In this document: positions 25,425 through 34,553 of the stretch, one piece after another
Layout: each line of letters starts with the position of its first letter
How positions within the stretch are numbered: the stretch's first letter is position 1
DNA from: DYRG01 sp041161065
Lineage (GTDB): Bacteria > Pseudomonadota > Gammaproteobacteria > Beggiatoales > Beggiatoaceae
Assembly (NCBI GenBank): GCA_041161065.1
Contig: JBEAVE010000004.1
Span: 62,001-126,000, forward strand
Direction of reading: 5' to 3'
Length of the DNA stretch: 64,000 nucleotides
Notes under the pieces: model-generated
What the model was told of the DNA's origin: nothing
Database searches by the model: none
The model's input: only the letters and a program-made list of their open reading frames with translations
Program-made: the position numbers and the translations under genes

Positions 25425-25909
25425 TTGATGTACCCTCTTATTAACAGCGATGCTTACTTATTGTATCATGCTTGATTATTGAAACATAACTAGACCGTCT
25501 AGTTTTAGTAGAAAGATAAAGCAGATTCTCTCGTTTCTTCCAATATTTTATTTGGGTAGAGATTCAATACAAATTAATGCTTACAATCTTTGGCTTTGTA
25601 CTGTTAGTTAAACTATTTTTCACTACTTTTTCATTCCTGCAATAACCGCTTTTTTGCATTATATCACCCATCTTCTTTATATCTTTAGCAAAATTCTTGT
25701 GTTGATATTGGTGAGGGAGGGTTTTATGGGGGTGATGGTGGCTTATTTTGGGTAATTTGTGGCGAAAGGGCTGCTTTGTGGTGGTCATTGTAGTAATATT
25801 CGACGGTATTTTATTCCATCTCAAAAGAAAAACCTCGCGTGGGGATTTCAAAGTGTGTAAGATGTTTCTATAATGGTTAAAGGATTCGCAAACAAAAGGG
25901 AGAGAACGC
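25425..25909. other. 485-bp divergent intergenic region between lpxK and the DHH phosphoesterase gene
   Basis: No gene was recognised. The only long frame (minus strand, 25564-25995) overlaps the start of the DHH gene and has non-protein-like composition. The region should hold promoters for both flanking genes. It contains one perfect palindrome at 25488-25504, listed separately, and a ribosome-binding site AAGGGAGAG near 25895-25903 for the rightward gene. Nothing else stands out. Confidence 0.5.
25488..25504. promoter_or_regulatory. 17-bp perfect palindrome, candidate repressor operator
   Basis: AACTAGAC-C-GTCTAGTT has two perfectly complementary 8-bp arms around one base. It lies 64 bp upstream of the lpxK start codon and about 400 bp from the rightward gene. 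TAGAC/GTCTA arms of this size resemble operators of TetR-family repressors. No TetR gene is in the window. Confidence 0.45.
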
Positions 25910-26836
25910 ATGTCTGAAAAATATCGCTTAGTAACCCGTAGCGATTTTGACGGTTTGGTGTGCGCGGTTTTACTGAAAGAACTTGATCTAATCAACGATA
26001 TTAAATTTGTTCATCCAAAAGATATGCAAGATGGCAAAGTTGAAATCACCGCTCGTGATATTACGACAAATTTACCTTATGTCAGCGGCGCGCATTTAGT
26101 GTTTGATCATCATGTCAGTGAATCATTGAGAAACAGCGGTAATCAACCCGCTAATTATATTTTAGAACCCAATGCCCCCTCGGCAGCGCGCGTTGTTTAT
26201 AATTATTTTGGGGGCGAGAAAGCCTTTCCACATATCAGCCAAGACATGATGGAAGCCGTTGATAAAAGCGACTCTGCCCAATTTACCCGCCAAGAAATCC
26301 TCTTTCCTCAAGATTGGGTTCTTCTCAATTACATTATGGACGCAAGAACCGGTTTGGGGCGTTTTAAAGATTTCAAAATCTCTAATTATGATTTGATGCT
26401 ATTGCTAATTGACTATTGCAAACATCATAGCATCGCCGAGATTCTAGAAATGCCCGACGTGAAAGAACGTGTTAATGTTTATTTTGAGCATCAAAAGAAC
26501 GCCCTTCATCAAATTGAGAAATGTGCAAGCGTTAAGAAAAATGTTGTTGTATTAGATTTGCGGCACGAAACACAAATCTACGCAGGAAATCGTTTCATGA
26601 TTTACGCACTTTACCCCGAATGTAACGTTTCTATTCATGTGTTGTGGGGATTACAAAAACAGAACATCGTCTTTGCAATGGGCGCGTCAATTGTGAATCG
26701 TTCTTTGGATTTGAATATTGGAGAATTAATGTTGCAATATGGCGGCGGCGGACACGCCAAAGCAGGTACTTGTCAAGTACCTGAAGATCAAGCGAAAACC
26801 GTTTTAAGCGAATTAATTCAGAAAGTAACGACTTGA
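25910..26836 (+). CDS. DHH-family phosphoesterase (exopolyphosphatase/NrnA-like)
   Basis: A 308-residue protein of the DHH superfamily of metal-dependent phosphoesterases. Metal-binding motifs are visible as S-D-F-D-G-L near residues 11-16, V-F-D-H-H-V-S near 64-70 and D-K-S-D near 122. The C-terminal DHHA1 substrate-binding domain ends with the glycine-rich Y-G-G-G-G-H-A-K-A-G. Relatives degrade short oligoribonucleotides, pAp or cyclic dinucleotides; the exact substrate cannot be read from sequence. A GGGAGAG site precedes the ATG. The next gene converges with 5 bp between stops. Confidence 0.8.
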   Translation: MSEKYRLVTRSDFDGLVCAVLLKELDLINDIKFVHPKDMQDGKVEITARDITTNLPYVSGAHLVFDHHVSESLRNSGNQPANYILEPNAPSAARVVYNYFGGEKAFPHISQDMMEAVDKSDSAQFTRQEILFPQDWVLLNYIMDARTGLGRFKDFKISNYDLMLLLIDYCKHHSIAEILEMPDVKERVNVYFEHQKNALHQIEKCASVKKNVVVLDLRHETQIYAGNRFMIYALYPECNVSIHVLWGLQKQNIVFAMGASIVNRSLDLNIGELMLQYGGGGHAKAGTCQVPEDQAKTVLSELIQKVTT

Positions 26837-26841
26837 TAAAC

Positions 26842-27417
26842 TTAGGAATAATCAGCAGGCAAACCCGCTTCGATAATGAGCGTCCCAGCCTGCGCGGAGG
26901 GTGATGACGTGAAAATAATTTCCACGTTTTGGGTGTAAGGATAAACGATGCGGGCGAGGGTTTGGGCGCGGAGTTTTGAAATCGGACGAGTGAGCAAATT
27001 TTCTTCAGGGCTTGCGCTCGGCGACTCCGCGTAAATCCGTACAATATGCGCCCGTTCGATTTGAAAACTGTCCAAATGTTCTTCTAACAAATTGCGTTCA
27101 TCCTCGTTGAGTTGAAACGTTTCATTTGGAAAATTAAGCGACACACGGTTTTTGTCTAACAATTTGATTTGTAAGCTAGAAACATTAGTGTGGGCATGAG
27201 AAAGAGAGGTTTTAGGCGGAACTCGGGGATTTATCAGCGGGGCGGCGTAAGCGAGCAATTGCGAATCCGCGTGTGCGCTACTGATGAGGCTCTTTTCCTG
27301 TTGTGTGGGAGAAGCGGTATTAACCTGTAAATAGTTGATTAGCCAAATTAAAAACGATAATTGACCCAACACCAAACCACCCACTAATACGGTTCTCAAT
27401 AATAATTTTTGGATCAT
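26842..27417 (-). CDS. Membrane-anchored hypothetical protein with OmpA-like C-terminus
   Basis: A protein of about 191 residues started at the ATG at 27417; a TTG at 27435 is also possible, and neither has a clear ribosome-binding site. One hydrophobic segment (residues 5-30) would anchor it in the inner membrane. A polar linker rich in Ser, Ala and Pro follows. The last 90 residues contain I-V-R-I-Y-A-E-S-P and L-R-A-Q-T-L-A-R-I-V, a pattern resembling a degenerate OmpA/MotB peptidoglycan-binding domain (weak). The family is not recognised with certainty. It is divergent from the serine protease gene and convergent with the DHH gene. Confidence 0.55.
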   Translation of the reverse strand: MIQKLLLRTVLVGGLVLGQLSFLIWLINYLQVNTASPTQQEKSLISSAHADSQLLAYAAPLINPRVPPKTSLSHAHTNVSSLQIKLLDKNRVSLNFPNETFQLNEDERNLLEEHLDSFQIERAHIVRIYAESPSASPEENLLTRPISKLRAQTLARIVYPYTQNVEIIFTSSPSAQAGTLIIEAGLPADYS

Positions 27418-27569
27418 AATTAAAAAGTGAATCAAATGGTTGCCTAGAAAACTTGAAGTTCATTGTAACCCATAAAACCCAACTTGTTAAGTTTTTTTGA
27501 TATTTATCGTGGTTATTCAATAAATTACCTATGTTTTTAATATTCCTCATTCCACCTGAAAATAATTTT

Positions 27570-28685
27570 ATGAAACAGCTCTTTTTAGTTATTTTGCTTT
27601 CGTTATCTTTCAATTCGCACGCGGATCGGCGCATTATTGGCGGCACAAATCCCACAGAATCTTACCCTTGGATGTTGCGGCTATTTGACGACACGACGGG
27701 CATGAGTTGCGGCGCGTCACTCATTGATCCTTTCTGGGCTTTAACCGCCGCGCATTGTTTAGATGAACCTTTCAATCAATTAACAATTGCCGTTAATCAA
27801 ACTCAAATAAATGATAACACCAATGTAGAGAAAATCCCTGTTTCTCGTGTGATTAGACATTATTTGTGGGATACGGATAATATTAATACTTATAACGATT
27901 TGGCTTTATTACAACTTGCAACGCCCGTTAAAGAAAAACCGATTTTAATTGCGGATAACAATACAAATGCAACTTTGAGTCGAGTGTTAGGTTTTGGCGT
28001 AACCAATCTTGCTTATAGAAACCAAACGTCAGATTTAAAGCAACTGGATTTGCCAATCGTTTCAAAAGAAATCTGTCAAGCTGCTTATCGGGGGCTTTAT
28101 AATTTAATTGATAGCCAGATTTGTGCGGGGTTTGCCGAAGGTCAAAAAGATAGTTGTTCTGGAGATAGTGGTGGTCCTTTAATTGTTTGGGATAACAACC
28201 AATGGAAACAACTCGGATTGGTTAGCTTTGGGGGAACAACACAAAAACCTTGCGCAGCACCCACTTATTACGGTATTTATACCAAACTTTCGGCATTTAA
28301 ACCGTTTATTTCTGAAATCATTAATAGTAATATTCAATTACAAGGAGAGGTTTCTTCTGATAAGAAAAGTGTTAAATTAAAATTGCTAGAACACTTTGAT
28401 TTACAACGCCCTCGTGATAAAATAGATGTGTGGTTAGGCTTATTGTGGAATGATCAGTTTTATTTCATAACAGGAACATCTCAAAGCCCGCAATTATCTT
28501 TACAACCTCAACCCTTTAAGTTAGCGGTTTCTTCTCAAGAAACAGAACAAATATTGTTAGATTTAGTCTTTTCTGAAAAGATAAGTGGACAGTTTCATTT
28601 TTATGCCGTTTATACATTGAATGAGGTTGGTTTAGATTTAAACAATTTGCGTTCTAATATCGCCCAGTGGCTGGTTTATTTTTAG
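27570..28685 (+). CDS. Secreted trypsin-like serine protease with C-terminal extension
   Basis: A 371-residue exported protease of family S1. Residues 1-18 form a signal peptide. The activation site R21 followed by I-I-G-G implies synthesis as a zymogen with a very short propeptide. The catalytic triad is H62 (T-A-A-H-C), D110 (N-D-L-A-L-L) and S200 (G-D-S-G-G-P). D194, six residues before the serine, predicts cleavage after Lys or Arg. Cysteine pairs typical of the fold are present. After residue 250, about 120 extra beta-rich residues follow with no recognised family. The ATG at 27570 is chosen for the signal peptide; the frame opens earlier at 27531. Confidence 0.88.
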   Translation: MKQLFLVILLSLSFNSHADRRIIGGTNPTESYPWMLRLFDDTTGMSCGASLIDPFWALTAAHCLDEPFNQLTIAVNQTQINDNTNVEKIPVSRVIRHYLWDTDNINTYNDLALLQLATPVKEKPILIADNNTNATLSRVLGFGVTNLAYRNQTSDLKQLDLPIVSKEICQAAYRGLYNLIDSQICAGFAEGQKDSCSGDSGGPLIVWDNNQWKQLGLVSFGGTTQKPCAAPTYYGIYTKLSAFKPFISEIINSNIQLQGEVSSDKKSVKLKLLEHFDLQRPRDKIDVWLGLLWNDQFYFITGTSQSPQLSLQPQPFKLAVSSQETEQILLDLVFSEKISGQFHFYAVYTLNEVGLDLNNLRSNIAQWLVYF

Positions 28686-28713
28686 TTTTATTATTTGAGG
28701 AAAATCGAAGCAA

Positions 28714-29367
28714 ATGCCTGATATAAAAATGTTATTTGAACGCAACCGTTTGTGGGCGCAAAAAACACAAGAACAAAGCCCAACTTTCTTTAGTGAATTG
28801 GCAAAACAACAATCGCCAGAATATTTGTGGATTGGGTGTTCTGACAGCCGCGTGCCCGCCAATCAAATTATTGGATTATTGCCGGGTGAAGTTTTTGTGC
28901 ATCGTAATGTCGCAAATATTGTGGTGCATTCGGATTTGAACTGTTTGTCGGTTATTCAATACGCGGTGGAAGTTCTAAAAGTAAAACATATTATTGTTTG
29001 TGGACATTACGGTTGTGGCGGTGTAACTTGTGCTTATCATAACCAACGATTTGGCTTAATTGACAATTGGTTACGTCACATTCAGGATATTCATAAAAAG
29101 CATCTTCCTCACTTTCAAGATCATTTGAAAATCTCCCCGCCTGATTTGTTATGTCAATTGAATGTCATCGAGCAAGCCTATAATGTTTGTCAAACAACTG
29201 TGGTGCAAGATGCGTGGGTTTCTGGCGCGAATTTACAAATACACGGGTGGATTTATAGTTTGCAAGATGGTTTATTGCAAGATTTGGGTATGACAGTTAA
29301 AAATATTAAAGAAACCGAGCCAACTTATCATCAAGCCTTAGAAAAGATTTTCCTCGATGCTGTTTAA
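28714..29367 (+). CDS. can: Beta-class carbonic anhydrase
   Basis: A 217-residue zinc enzyme interconverting carbon dioxide and bicarbonate. Zinc ligands are C42 in C-S-D-S-R, H98 and C101 in G-H-Y-G-C-G-G; D44 and R46 form the catalytic dyad. The length and motifs match the proteobacterial Can type. A GAGG site lies ahead of the ATG. It begins 28 bp after the protease gene and may share its transcript. It is expected in the cytosol, supplying bicarbonate for biosynthesis or carbon fixation. Confidence 0.94.
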   Translation: MPDIKMLFERNRLWAQKTQEQSPTFFSELAKQQSPEYLWIGCSDSRVPANQIIGLLPGEVFVHRNVANIVVHSDLNCLSVIQYAVEVLKVKHIIVCGHYGCGGVTCAYHNQRFGLIDNWLRHIQDIHKKHLPHFQDHLKISPPDLLCQLNVIEQAYNVCQTTVVQDAWVSGANLQIHGWIYSLQDGLLQDLGMTVKNIKETEPTYHQALEKIFLDAV

Positions 29368-29387
29368 CTCGTTTCTTCACCAAAAAA

Positions 29388-30848
29388 TTAAAAATCATAA
29401 ATCAATTTGTTATAAAGATTCAAATACTCATGCGCACTGTGTTTCCAACTAAAATCTTTGCGCATTCCGTGACGTTGCAATTGCTGCCACAACTCACGGT
29501 TTCTATAAAGCAACATCGCTTGTAATGCCGTTTGTAAAAGCACATCTGAATTCTCTCGTTCAAATACAAATCCTGTGGCAGTTTCATTATCAATATTTGA
29601 AGGCGAAACATTCACCACTGTATCCGCTAATCCTCCCGTTTTTCTAACAATAGGAATCGTACCGTAGTGCATACTGTACATTTGCGTTAAACCGCAGGGT
29701 TCAAATCGTGACGGCATGAGGAAAATATCTGATCCAGCTTCAATTTGATGTGCAAGGGCTTCATCATAACCTAATGTGACATTGATTTGATCGGGAAATG
29801 CCATTGCAATGTCGCGCAATTGATGTTCAGTATGTTTATCGCCATTGCCTAAAATCGCAAATTGTGCGCCTTCTTGAATTAGGGTTGTAATGATCGGAAT
29901 CACTAAATCGATGCCTTTTTGATGTGTTAAACGAGTAATCATACCAAATAAAGGTTTGTTCGGATTTTCCTCACTTAATCCTAACCGTTTTCGCAAAGCA
30001 TTTTTGTTAAGTTCTTTACCTGCCAAATTATCCGCAGAGAAAGGAGCATTCAAATACTGATCTTTTAAGGGATTCCACTGTTGTTCATCGATGCCATTTA
30101 ATATGCCTGTTAAAGCATCGCGTCGCTGACTTAATAACCCGTGCAATCCATAACCGTAATCAGGAGTTTGGATTTCTTTGGCATAAGTGGGGCTTACAGT
30201 ATTGATCCAGTCGGCGTAAAACAAACCTGCTTTCAAAAAAGACAAAAGACCATAAAATTCAACACCTTGCACACCAAAGCTATCCCAAGGCAATCCTAAT
30301 GCGGGAACAGTATTTGCGCCATACAAACCCTGATAAGCAATGTTATGAATGCTAATTAAACTGGCGGGTTGATTGCCGTGCAAATACTGTTGATAAGCGG
30401 GTGTTAAGCCCGTTTGCCAATCATTACAATGGATTAGGTCGACTGGGAAATCCAATTCGTGACCGATTTGTCCGAGAAACGCGGCGGCTTTTGAAAGCGC
30501 AGCAAACCGCACTTCGTTATCCCACCAATCCGAGCCGTGCGTGTCGTGATAAGGTCCGCCTTCGCGGCGATATAATTTAGGACAATCAAGCACATACACT
30601 GGAACGCCGGTTTCTGGCATCACGCCTCGACAAATTTGCACGGCATCGATGGTGGGCAACAAATGCGGCGACAAATGCGTAGAAGACGGGCTAATCGCGT
30701 CCATCACCGACGGATAACCCGGCAGCAACAAGCGCACGTCCACGCCAATTTCCCGCAACGCCACCGGCAATGCCGCCGCCACATCTCCCAATCCCCCCGT
30801 TTTGACCAGCGGATAAACCTCAGATGCTACAAATAAAATATTGGGCAT
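29388..30848 (-). CDS. glgA: Glycogen synthase
   Basis: A 486-residue GT5 glycosyltransferase that extends alpha-1,4-glucan from ADP-glucose. The ADP-glucose-binding K-T-G-G-L-G-D-V lies at residues 16-23. The C-terminal Rossmann domain carries R-F-E-P-C-G-L-T-Q-M and K-T-G-G-L-A-D-T-V. The ATG at 30848 gives the canonical start P-N-I-L-F-V-A-S-E; the frame is open further upstream but without a family match. No glgB, glgC or glgP is adjacent. The gene follows the beta-propeller gene by 13 bp on the same strand. Confidence 0.95.
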   Translation of the reverse strand: MPNILFVASEVYPLVKTGGLGDVAAALPVALREIGVDVRLLLPGYPSVMDAISPSSTHLSPHLLPTIDAVQICRGVMPETGVPVYVLDCPKLYRREGGPYHDTHGSDWWDNEVRFAALSKAAAFLGQIGHELDFPVDLIHCNDWQTGLTPAYQQYLHGNQPASLISIHNIAYQGLYGANTVPALGLPWDSFGVQGVEFYGLLSFLKAGLFYADWINTVSPTYAKEIQTPDYGYGLHGLLSQRRDALTGILNGIDEQQWNPLKDQYLNAPFSADNLAGKELNKNALRKRLGLSEENPNKPLFGMITRLTHQKGIDLVIPIITTLIQEGAQFAILGNGDKHTEHQLRDIAMAFPDQINVTLGYDEALAHQIEAGSDIFLMPSRFEPCGLTQMYSMHYGTIPIVRKTGGLADTVVNVSPSNIDNETATGFVFERENSDVLLQTALQAMLLYRNRELWQQLQRHGMRKDFSWKHSAHEYLNLYNKLIYDF

Positions 30849-30861
30849 AGTTTCTCTTTCG

Positions 30862-32085
30862 TTAGTGAGGAAGTTCTTCAAACACATTCGTCCAGACATT
30901 CAAAACTTGTCCCGCGCCATTTTGACCATTTGTAACAATAGCTTTGATAACCGCCAGTTTCTCCATGTCTATTTTATACAATGCACCATCTTTTTCATTG
31001 GAAATATAACCAAATTTGCTATCGGGCGTGAAAGCAATATGTCCCATGCGTCCATTTCCAATTTTCAAATCCTTAACGACTTTCTGATTGGCAATGTCAA
31101 TAATACTAATCACATTATTGCCGTAATTTGTCACAACTGCATATTTTCCATCGGGAGAATTATAAGTATGACCAATCCCGTTGCTCGCAGTTGTAATCCG
31201 ATGAACTAAGGCTTTAGTTGCACTATCAAAAATCGCCACTTCTCGACCGCGTGCATCTTTACCCGGTCCTCTATTTAATGCAAAGAAATACTTACCATCT
31301 TGCGTAAAATTTCCATGATGTGCTTCCACCACTTCCTCTCCAATCAATGGCATTTCCATTTTCGCTAAAATAGGTAAATCTTCTTTGGTTAAATCATAAA
31401 CAACAATACCCGGTTTGTTTTGATCATTACCTTCGAGCACCAACCAAAGTTCTTTACCATTGGGACTCGGCACAGCATAATGTGGTTCACTATCTGTTTT
31501 AATATTTTTTACTTGCCAAGTTTGGGTATCAATGACAACCAATTCACTATCAACACGATCTAAAGTAAAAAATAACTTTGAATCCAAACTCCAAGCATTG
31601 TGCATAGAAGTCACTTCTTTTGGATTTGGATTACCGACTTCTAATTCAATTTGTTTAGCAATGCTATCCTCTGACGTATCAATAAACGTCACGCGCAATT
31701 TACCATGATCTAATCCCCAATGATTAACGCCCACCCATTTACCATCTGGACTTACTAAAGGGTGTTTGGGTCGATTACCTGTTTCTAAGCGAGCAACGAT
31801 TTGTTGTTTCTCTAAATCTAAAACCGATACTTCATGTTGATCTTTCGCTGATCCTCCAATATAAACTTTTTGAGCATTGGGTGTCATTGATCCTAATGTT
31901 CCCCCTTTTACTGTTTGGAATTTTCCAACAATTTCATCAGTTTGTGGATCAACTAAATAAGCATAACCTGCGCTGTGTAAATGGATTATTTTTTTAGACC
32001 AATTCACGTCAGCATTTGCCGAAATGCTCAACGCACTTAAGGTTGTCCACAGTAGCATTTTCTTATAAACGCGGCTTTCTATCAT
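30862..32085 (-). CDS. Secreted YVTN/cytochrome d1-type beta-propeller protein
   Basis: A 407-residue exported protein with a GAGGAAG site just before the ATG at 32085; earlier in-frame codons lack one. The signal peptide covers about residues 1-25 (ending I-S-A-N-A). The rest is a chain of seven or eight propeller blades with recurring S-P-D-G-K, D-S-K and N-x-V-S-I-I-D patterns of the YncE/NirF class. NirF-like proteins handle heme d1, but no nir genes are nearby and the diagnostic ligand cannot be assigned, so a binding or scaffolding role is all that is supported. Confidence 0.75.
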   Translation of the reverse strand: MIESRVYKKMLLWTTLSALSISANADVNWSKKIIHLHSAGYAYLVDPQTDEIVGKFQTVKGGTLGSMTPNAQKVYIGGSAKDQHEVSVLDLEKQQIVARLETGNRPKHPLVSPDGKWVGVNHWGLDHGKLRVTFIDTSEDSIAKQIELEVGNPNPKEVTSMHNAWSLDSKLFFTLDRVDSELVVIDTQTWQVKNIKTDSEPHYAVPSPNGKELWLVLEGNDQNKPGIVVYDLTKEDLPILAKMEMPLIGEEVVEAHHGNFTQDGKYFFALNRGPGKDARGREVAIFDSATKALVHRITTASNGIGHTYNSPDGKYAVVTNYGNNVISIIDIANQKVVKDLKIGNGRMGHIAFTPDSKFGYISNEKDGALYKIDMEKLAVIKAIVTNGQNGAGQVLNVWTNVFEELPH

Positions 32086-32116
32086 AAATAACTTCCTCAC
32101 TTTGGGTTATTAAAAA

Positions 32117-33394
32117 TTACAATCCGTCTAAAATATTGACGGGGATTTCTAAAATGAAGGTTGATCCTTCACCTTTGATGCTTTCTACAGAAATCGTTCC
32201 ACCTAGTACTTCCGTATAATTTTCTGCAATCGCTAAACCTAATCCAGCTCCTTCATGTGTTCGGGTAGTTGAATTATCCAGTTGATTAAAAGGTTGAAAT
32301 ATTGCATTCATTTCTTCGATGGTTAAACCAATGCCTGTATCACAAACTTTTATTTTAAGCCATTCTCTATTTTCTTTGGTAATGCGTTCTCCAGATAATT
32401 TAACTGTTCCGTGTTGGGTAAATTTTCCAGCGTTGTTTAATAAAGAACAGAGGATTTGATAAAGCATATTTCGATCGGTATGAATCATACCTAATGTTGT
32501 GCATTCTATTTGAAATTGATTGTGGTTTTGGCGAATTAGGGATTGGGTGGTTAAAGCGACTTCATTGGCTAATTCGCACGCATTAAAGTTTTCGGGAGAA
32601 ACTTGTAATTTATCTGCTTCAATTTTTGAAATGTTTAAAATACAAGTGTACAAACGACTTAAACGCTGTCCAGCTTCACTGATTTTTTGAATATCAGGTA
32701 CAAAATCATCTAATCCAGCCATTGCGGCTTCTTCTTGCAAAATATCGCTGTAACCAATGATGGCATTAAGCGGTGTGAGCAGTTCGTGGCTCATTTTAGA
32801 AAGGAAAGAGGTTTTCGCTTGATTAGCGGATTCAGCGGAGCGTTTGGCGAGTCTTAAAATATGCTCATTTTCAATTAACTGGCGGCGATTTTTCTCGATG
32901 GTCATCATATCGTTATAAGAACGCAAACAAGAAATCACTGTTGTTAAGAGTTTTTGTTTAGTGAGTTCAGTTTTTTCTTTATAGTCATTTATATCGTAAT
33001 TAAGGATAATTTCGGTTTCTGGAGCTTGTCCGGGTTGTCCGGTTCTTAAAACAATTCTGACAAAATGATTTTTGGCTTCCTCACGAATAAAACGCGCCAC
33101 ACGCAATCCTGCGTCATCGGTTTCCATCACGACATCGAGCAACACCAACGCGGTGTCGGGGTGTTCGAGAATGAGGCGTTTGGCTTCCTCGCCCGAATAC
33201 GCATCGACAAAACTTAACCCTTTGTTTTGGAAAACAATTTTACCAATTGCTAAATGAGTGACTTCATGGACGGCGGGTTCATCGTCGATGATCATGACTT
33301 TCCAAGTGGGTTGGGGAGCGGCGACGATTTCTTCTGCGTCGTCTTCGTCGGCAAACAAAAAATCGTCGTTATCTTCTTGATTTACAGGCTGCAT
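32117..33394 (-). CDS. Receiver-histidine kinase hybrid
   Basis: A 425-residue soluble protein with an acidic N-terminus and a receiver domain (about 32-155) whose phospho-acceptor is D87 in L-L-D-V-V-M-E. A short coiled coil, a HisKA domain with H203 in M-S-H-E-L-L-T-P-L-N and an HATPase domain (N box L-L-N-N-A-G-K-F, G boxes D-T-G-I-G-L and G-A-G-L-G-L-A) follow. Its receiver is nearly a copy of that in the response regulator at 36641: both contain R-T-G-Q-P-G-Q-A-P-E and the N-Y-D-I-N-D-Y-K-E-K-T-E-L-T string. It is divergent from the binding protein and kinase genes, which suggests a shared signalling pathway. Confidence 0.85.
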   Translation of the reverse strand: MQPVNQEDNDDFLFADEDDAEEIVAAPQPTWKVMIIDDEPAVHEVTHLAIGKIVFQNKGLSFVDAYSGEEAKRLILEHPDTALVLLDVVMETDDAGLRVARFIREEAKNHFVRIVLRTGQPGQAPETEIILNYDINDYKEKTELTKQKLLTTVISCLRSYNDMMTIEKNRRQLIENEHILRLAKRSAESANQAKTSFLSKMSHELLTPLNAIIGYSDILQEEAAMAGLDDFVPDIQKISEAGQRLSRLYTCILNISKIEADKLQVSPENFNACELANEVALTTQSLIRQNHNQFQIECTTLGMIHTDRNMLYQILCSLLNNAGKFTQHGTVKLSGERITKENREWLKIKVCDTGIGLTIEEMNAIFQPFNQLDNSTTRTHEGAGLGLAIAENYTEVLGGTISVESIKGEGSTFILEIPVNILDGL

Positions 33395-33512
33395 TGCGTT
33401 TTTTCCTCAGATCAACCATAAAGTAGACCTATACTTAACCTTGCATATTTCAAAAATAAGCCTAAAGTATAATCCATTATCACCCTGTATCAAAATAAAG
33501 GAGGCACATTTT

Positions 33513-34541
33513 ATGCGCAACTATTTGAATTATTGGTTGGGAATCGCGCTTTTGTTGGGTAATTCCGCATGGGCAGCCGATGGTAAAACCAATGATAACC
33601 CACTCAAAGGAAAAGCCTTTACAAATCCGACAGATATTATTGAAATGTCTCCCGCTTGGCAAGCAAAACCCCTAACCTATCCCGAATGGGGAAAGGGCGC
33701 GGTCGTGACCATCGATGCCGATCAGCAGTTTTATCCGCTGATTTTGCCAATGGTGGAGCGTTACGCCAAAGAAAATAACATCGTCGTCAAATCCAAAGAA
33801 GGCACTTGCGGCACGGCGGCAAAAGATTTGAGCGATAAAGCGATTGATATTGGAGGATTTTGTTGTCCGCCCGCCAAATCCGACCGCTTGTCAGGTTTGA
33901 AATATCACACGCTGGGCATCGAAGCAATTATCGTGATCGTGAACGCCGACAACCCCATTGACAGCCTAACTTACGACCAATTGCAACAAATTTATCAGGG
34001 GAAAATCTCGCGCTGGTCGGAACTCACTTCCAAGCCGTTCAAAACGGGCGCAACGCTAGGCGCGGGCAAGGATTTCATCGATTTAATCGGTCGCTTGCAT
34101 TGCAAACAACGTCCCGGACATTGGCGGTTACTCATTGATAATGAAGAACTTTTTGGCGCGCGCTTAAATAATGTCGGCAGCATCGCGGATATGATTAGCC
34201 AAGTCGCAAGCAAACCGTATGCGATTGGTTTTGAAGAAATTTGGCAGCTCGAACGCCTCGACAAACAACACAAAGCCAAAGCAATTATGATCAACGGGGT
34301 TTCTCCCACTGATGTCGAACGGTTAGCAAAAGGAGATTATCCGCTTTACAACACCTTTAGTTTAACCACTTGGGAACACGAAGCAACTCGCAATCCCCAT
34401 GCCGCCAAATTAGTCAAATATGTGATTGATAATATGGACGAAGTGTCCAGCAAATATGGCGTTGCCAGTGCGAAAAAACTTCGAGAAAATGGTTGGATTT
34501 TCCATGAAGAAGAATTAGTGGGCGAACCCCCGCGACCCTAG
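33513..34541 (+). CDS. PstS-like periplasmic substrate-binding protein
   Basis: A 342-residue exported protein with AAAGGAGG (33497-33504) before its ATG and a signal peptide ending S-A-W-A-A near residue 21. The fold reads as a PstS-like (PBP-like 2) protein: D-Q-Q-F-Y-P-L-I, then D-I-G-G, I-V-V-N-A-D-N-P, L-Q-Q-I-Y-Q-G-K-I-S-R-W, and A-I-G-F-E-E. The ligand loop differs from phosphate binders: the usual Gly/Ser-rich loop is replaced by E-G-T-C-G-T-A-A-K, and a C-C-P-P-A-K-S-D segment follows. The ligand is therefore probably not phosphate. No permease or ATPase follows; instead a sensor kinase starts 12 bp downstream, so it likely serves sensing. Confidence 0.75.
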   Translation: MRNYLNYWLGIALLLGNSAWAADGKTNDNPLKGKAFTNPTDIIEMSPAWQAKPLTYPEWGKGAVVTIDADQQFYPLILPMVERYAKENNIVVKSKEGTCGTAAKDLSDKAIDIGGFCCPPAKSDRLSGLKYHTLGIEAIIVIVNADNPIDSLTYDQLQQIYQGKISRWSELTSKPFKTGATLGAGKDFIDLIGRLHCKQRPGHWRLLIDNEELFGARLNNVGSIADMISQVASKPYAIGFEEIWQLERLDKQHKAKAIMINGVSPTDVERLAKGDYPLYNTFSLTTWEHEATRNPHAAKLVKYVIDNMDEVSSKYGVASAKKLRENGWIFHEEELVGEPPRP

Positions 34542-34553
34542 AGAAACTTGCTC

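Noticed and set aside
25564..25995. 143-codon minus-strand frame between lpxK and the DHH gene
   Set aside because: It overlaps the strongly supported DHH start by 86 bp, has no ribosome-binding site and its composition (many Lys, His, Thr, Ser) looks like translated non-coding DNA.
30862..32085. Calling the propeller protein NirF (heme d1 synthesis)
   Set aside because: The fold is compatible, but no nir gene is nearby and the ligand histidine cannot be matched with certainty, so only the fold was reported.
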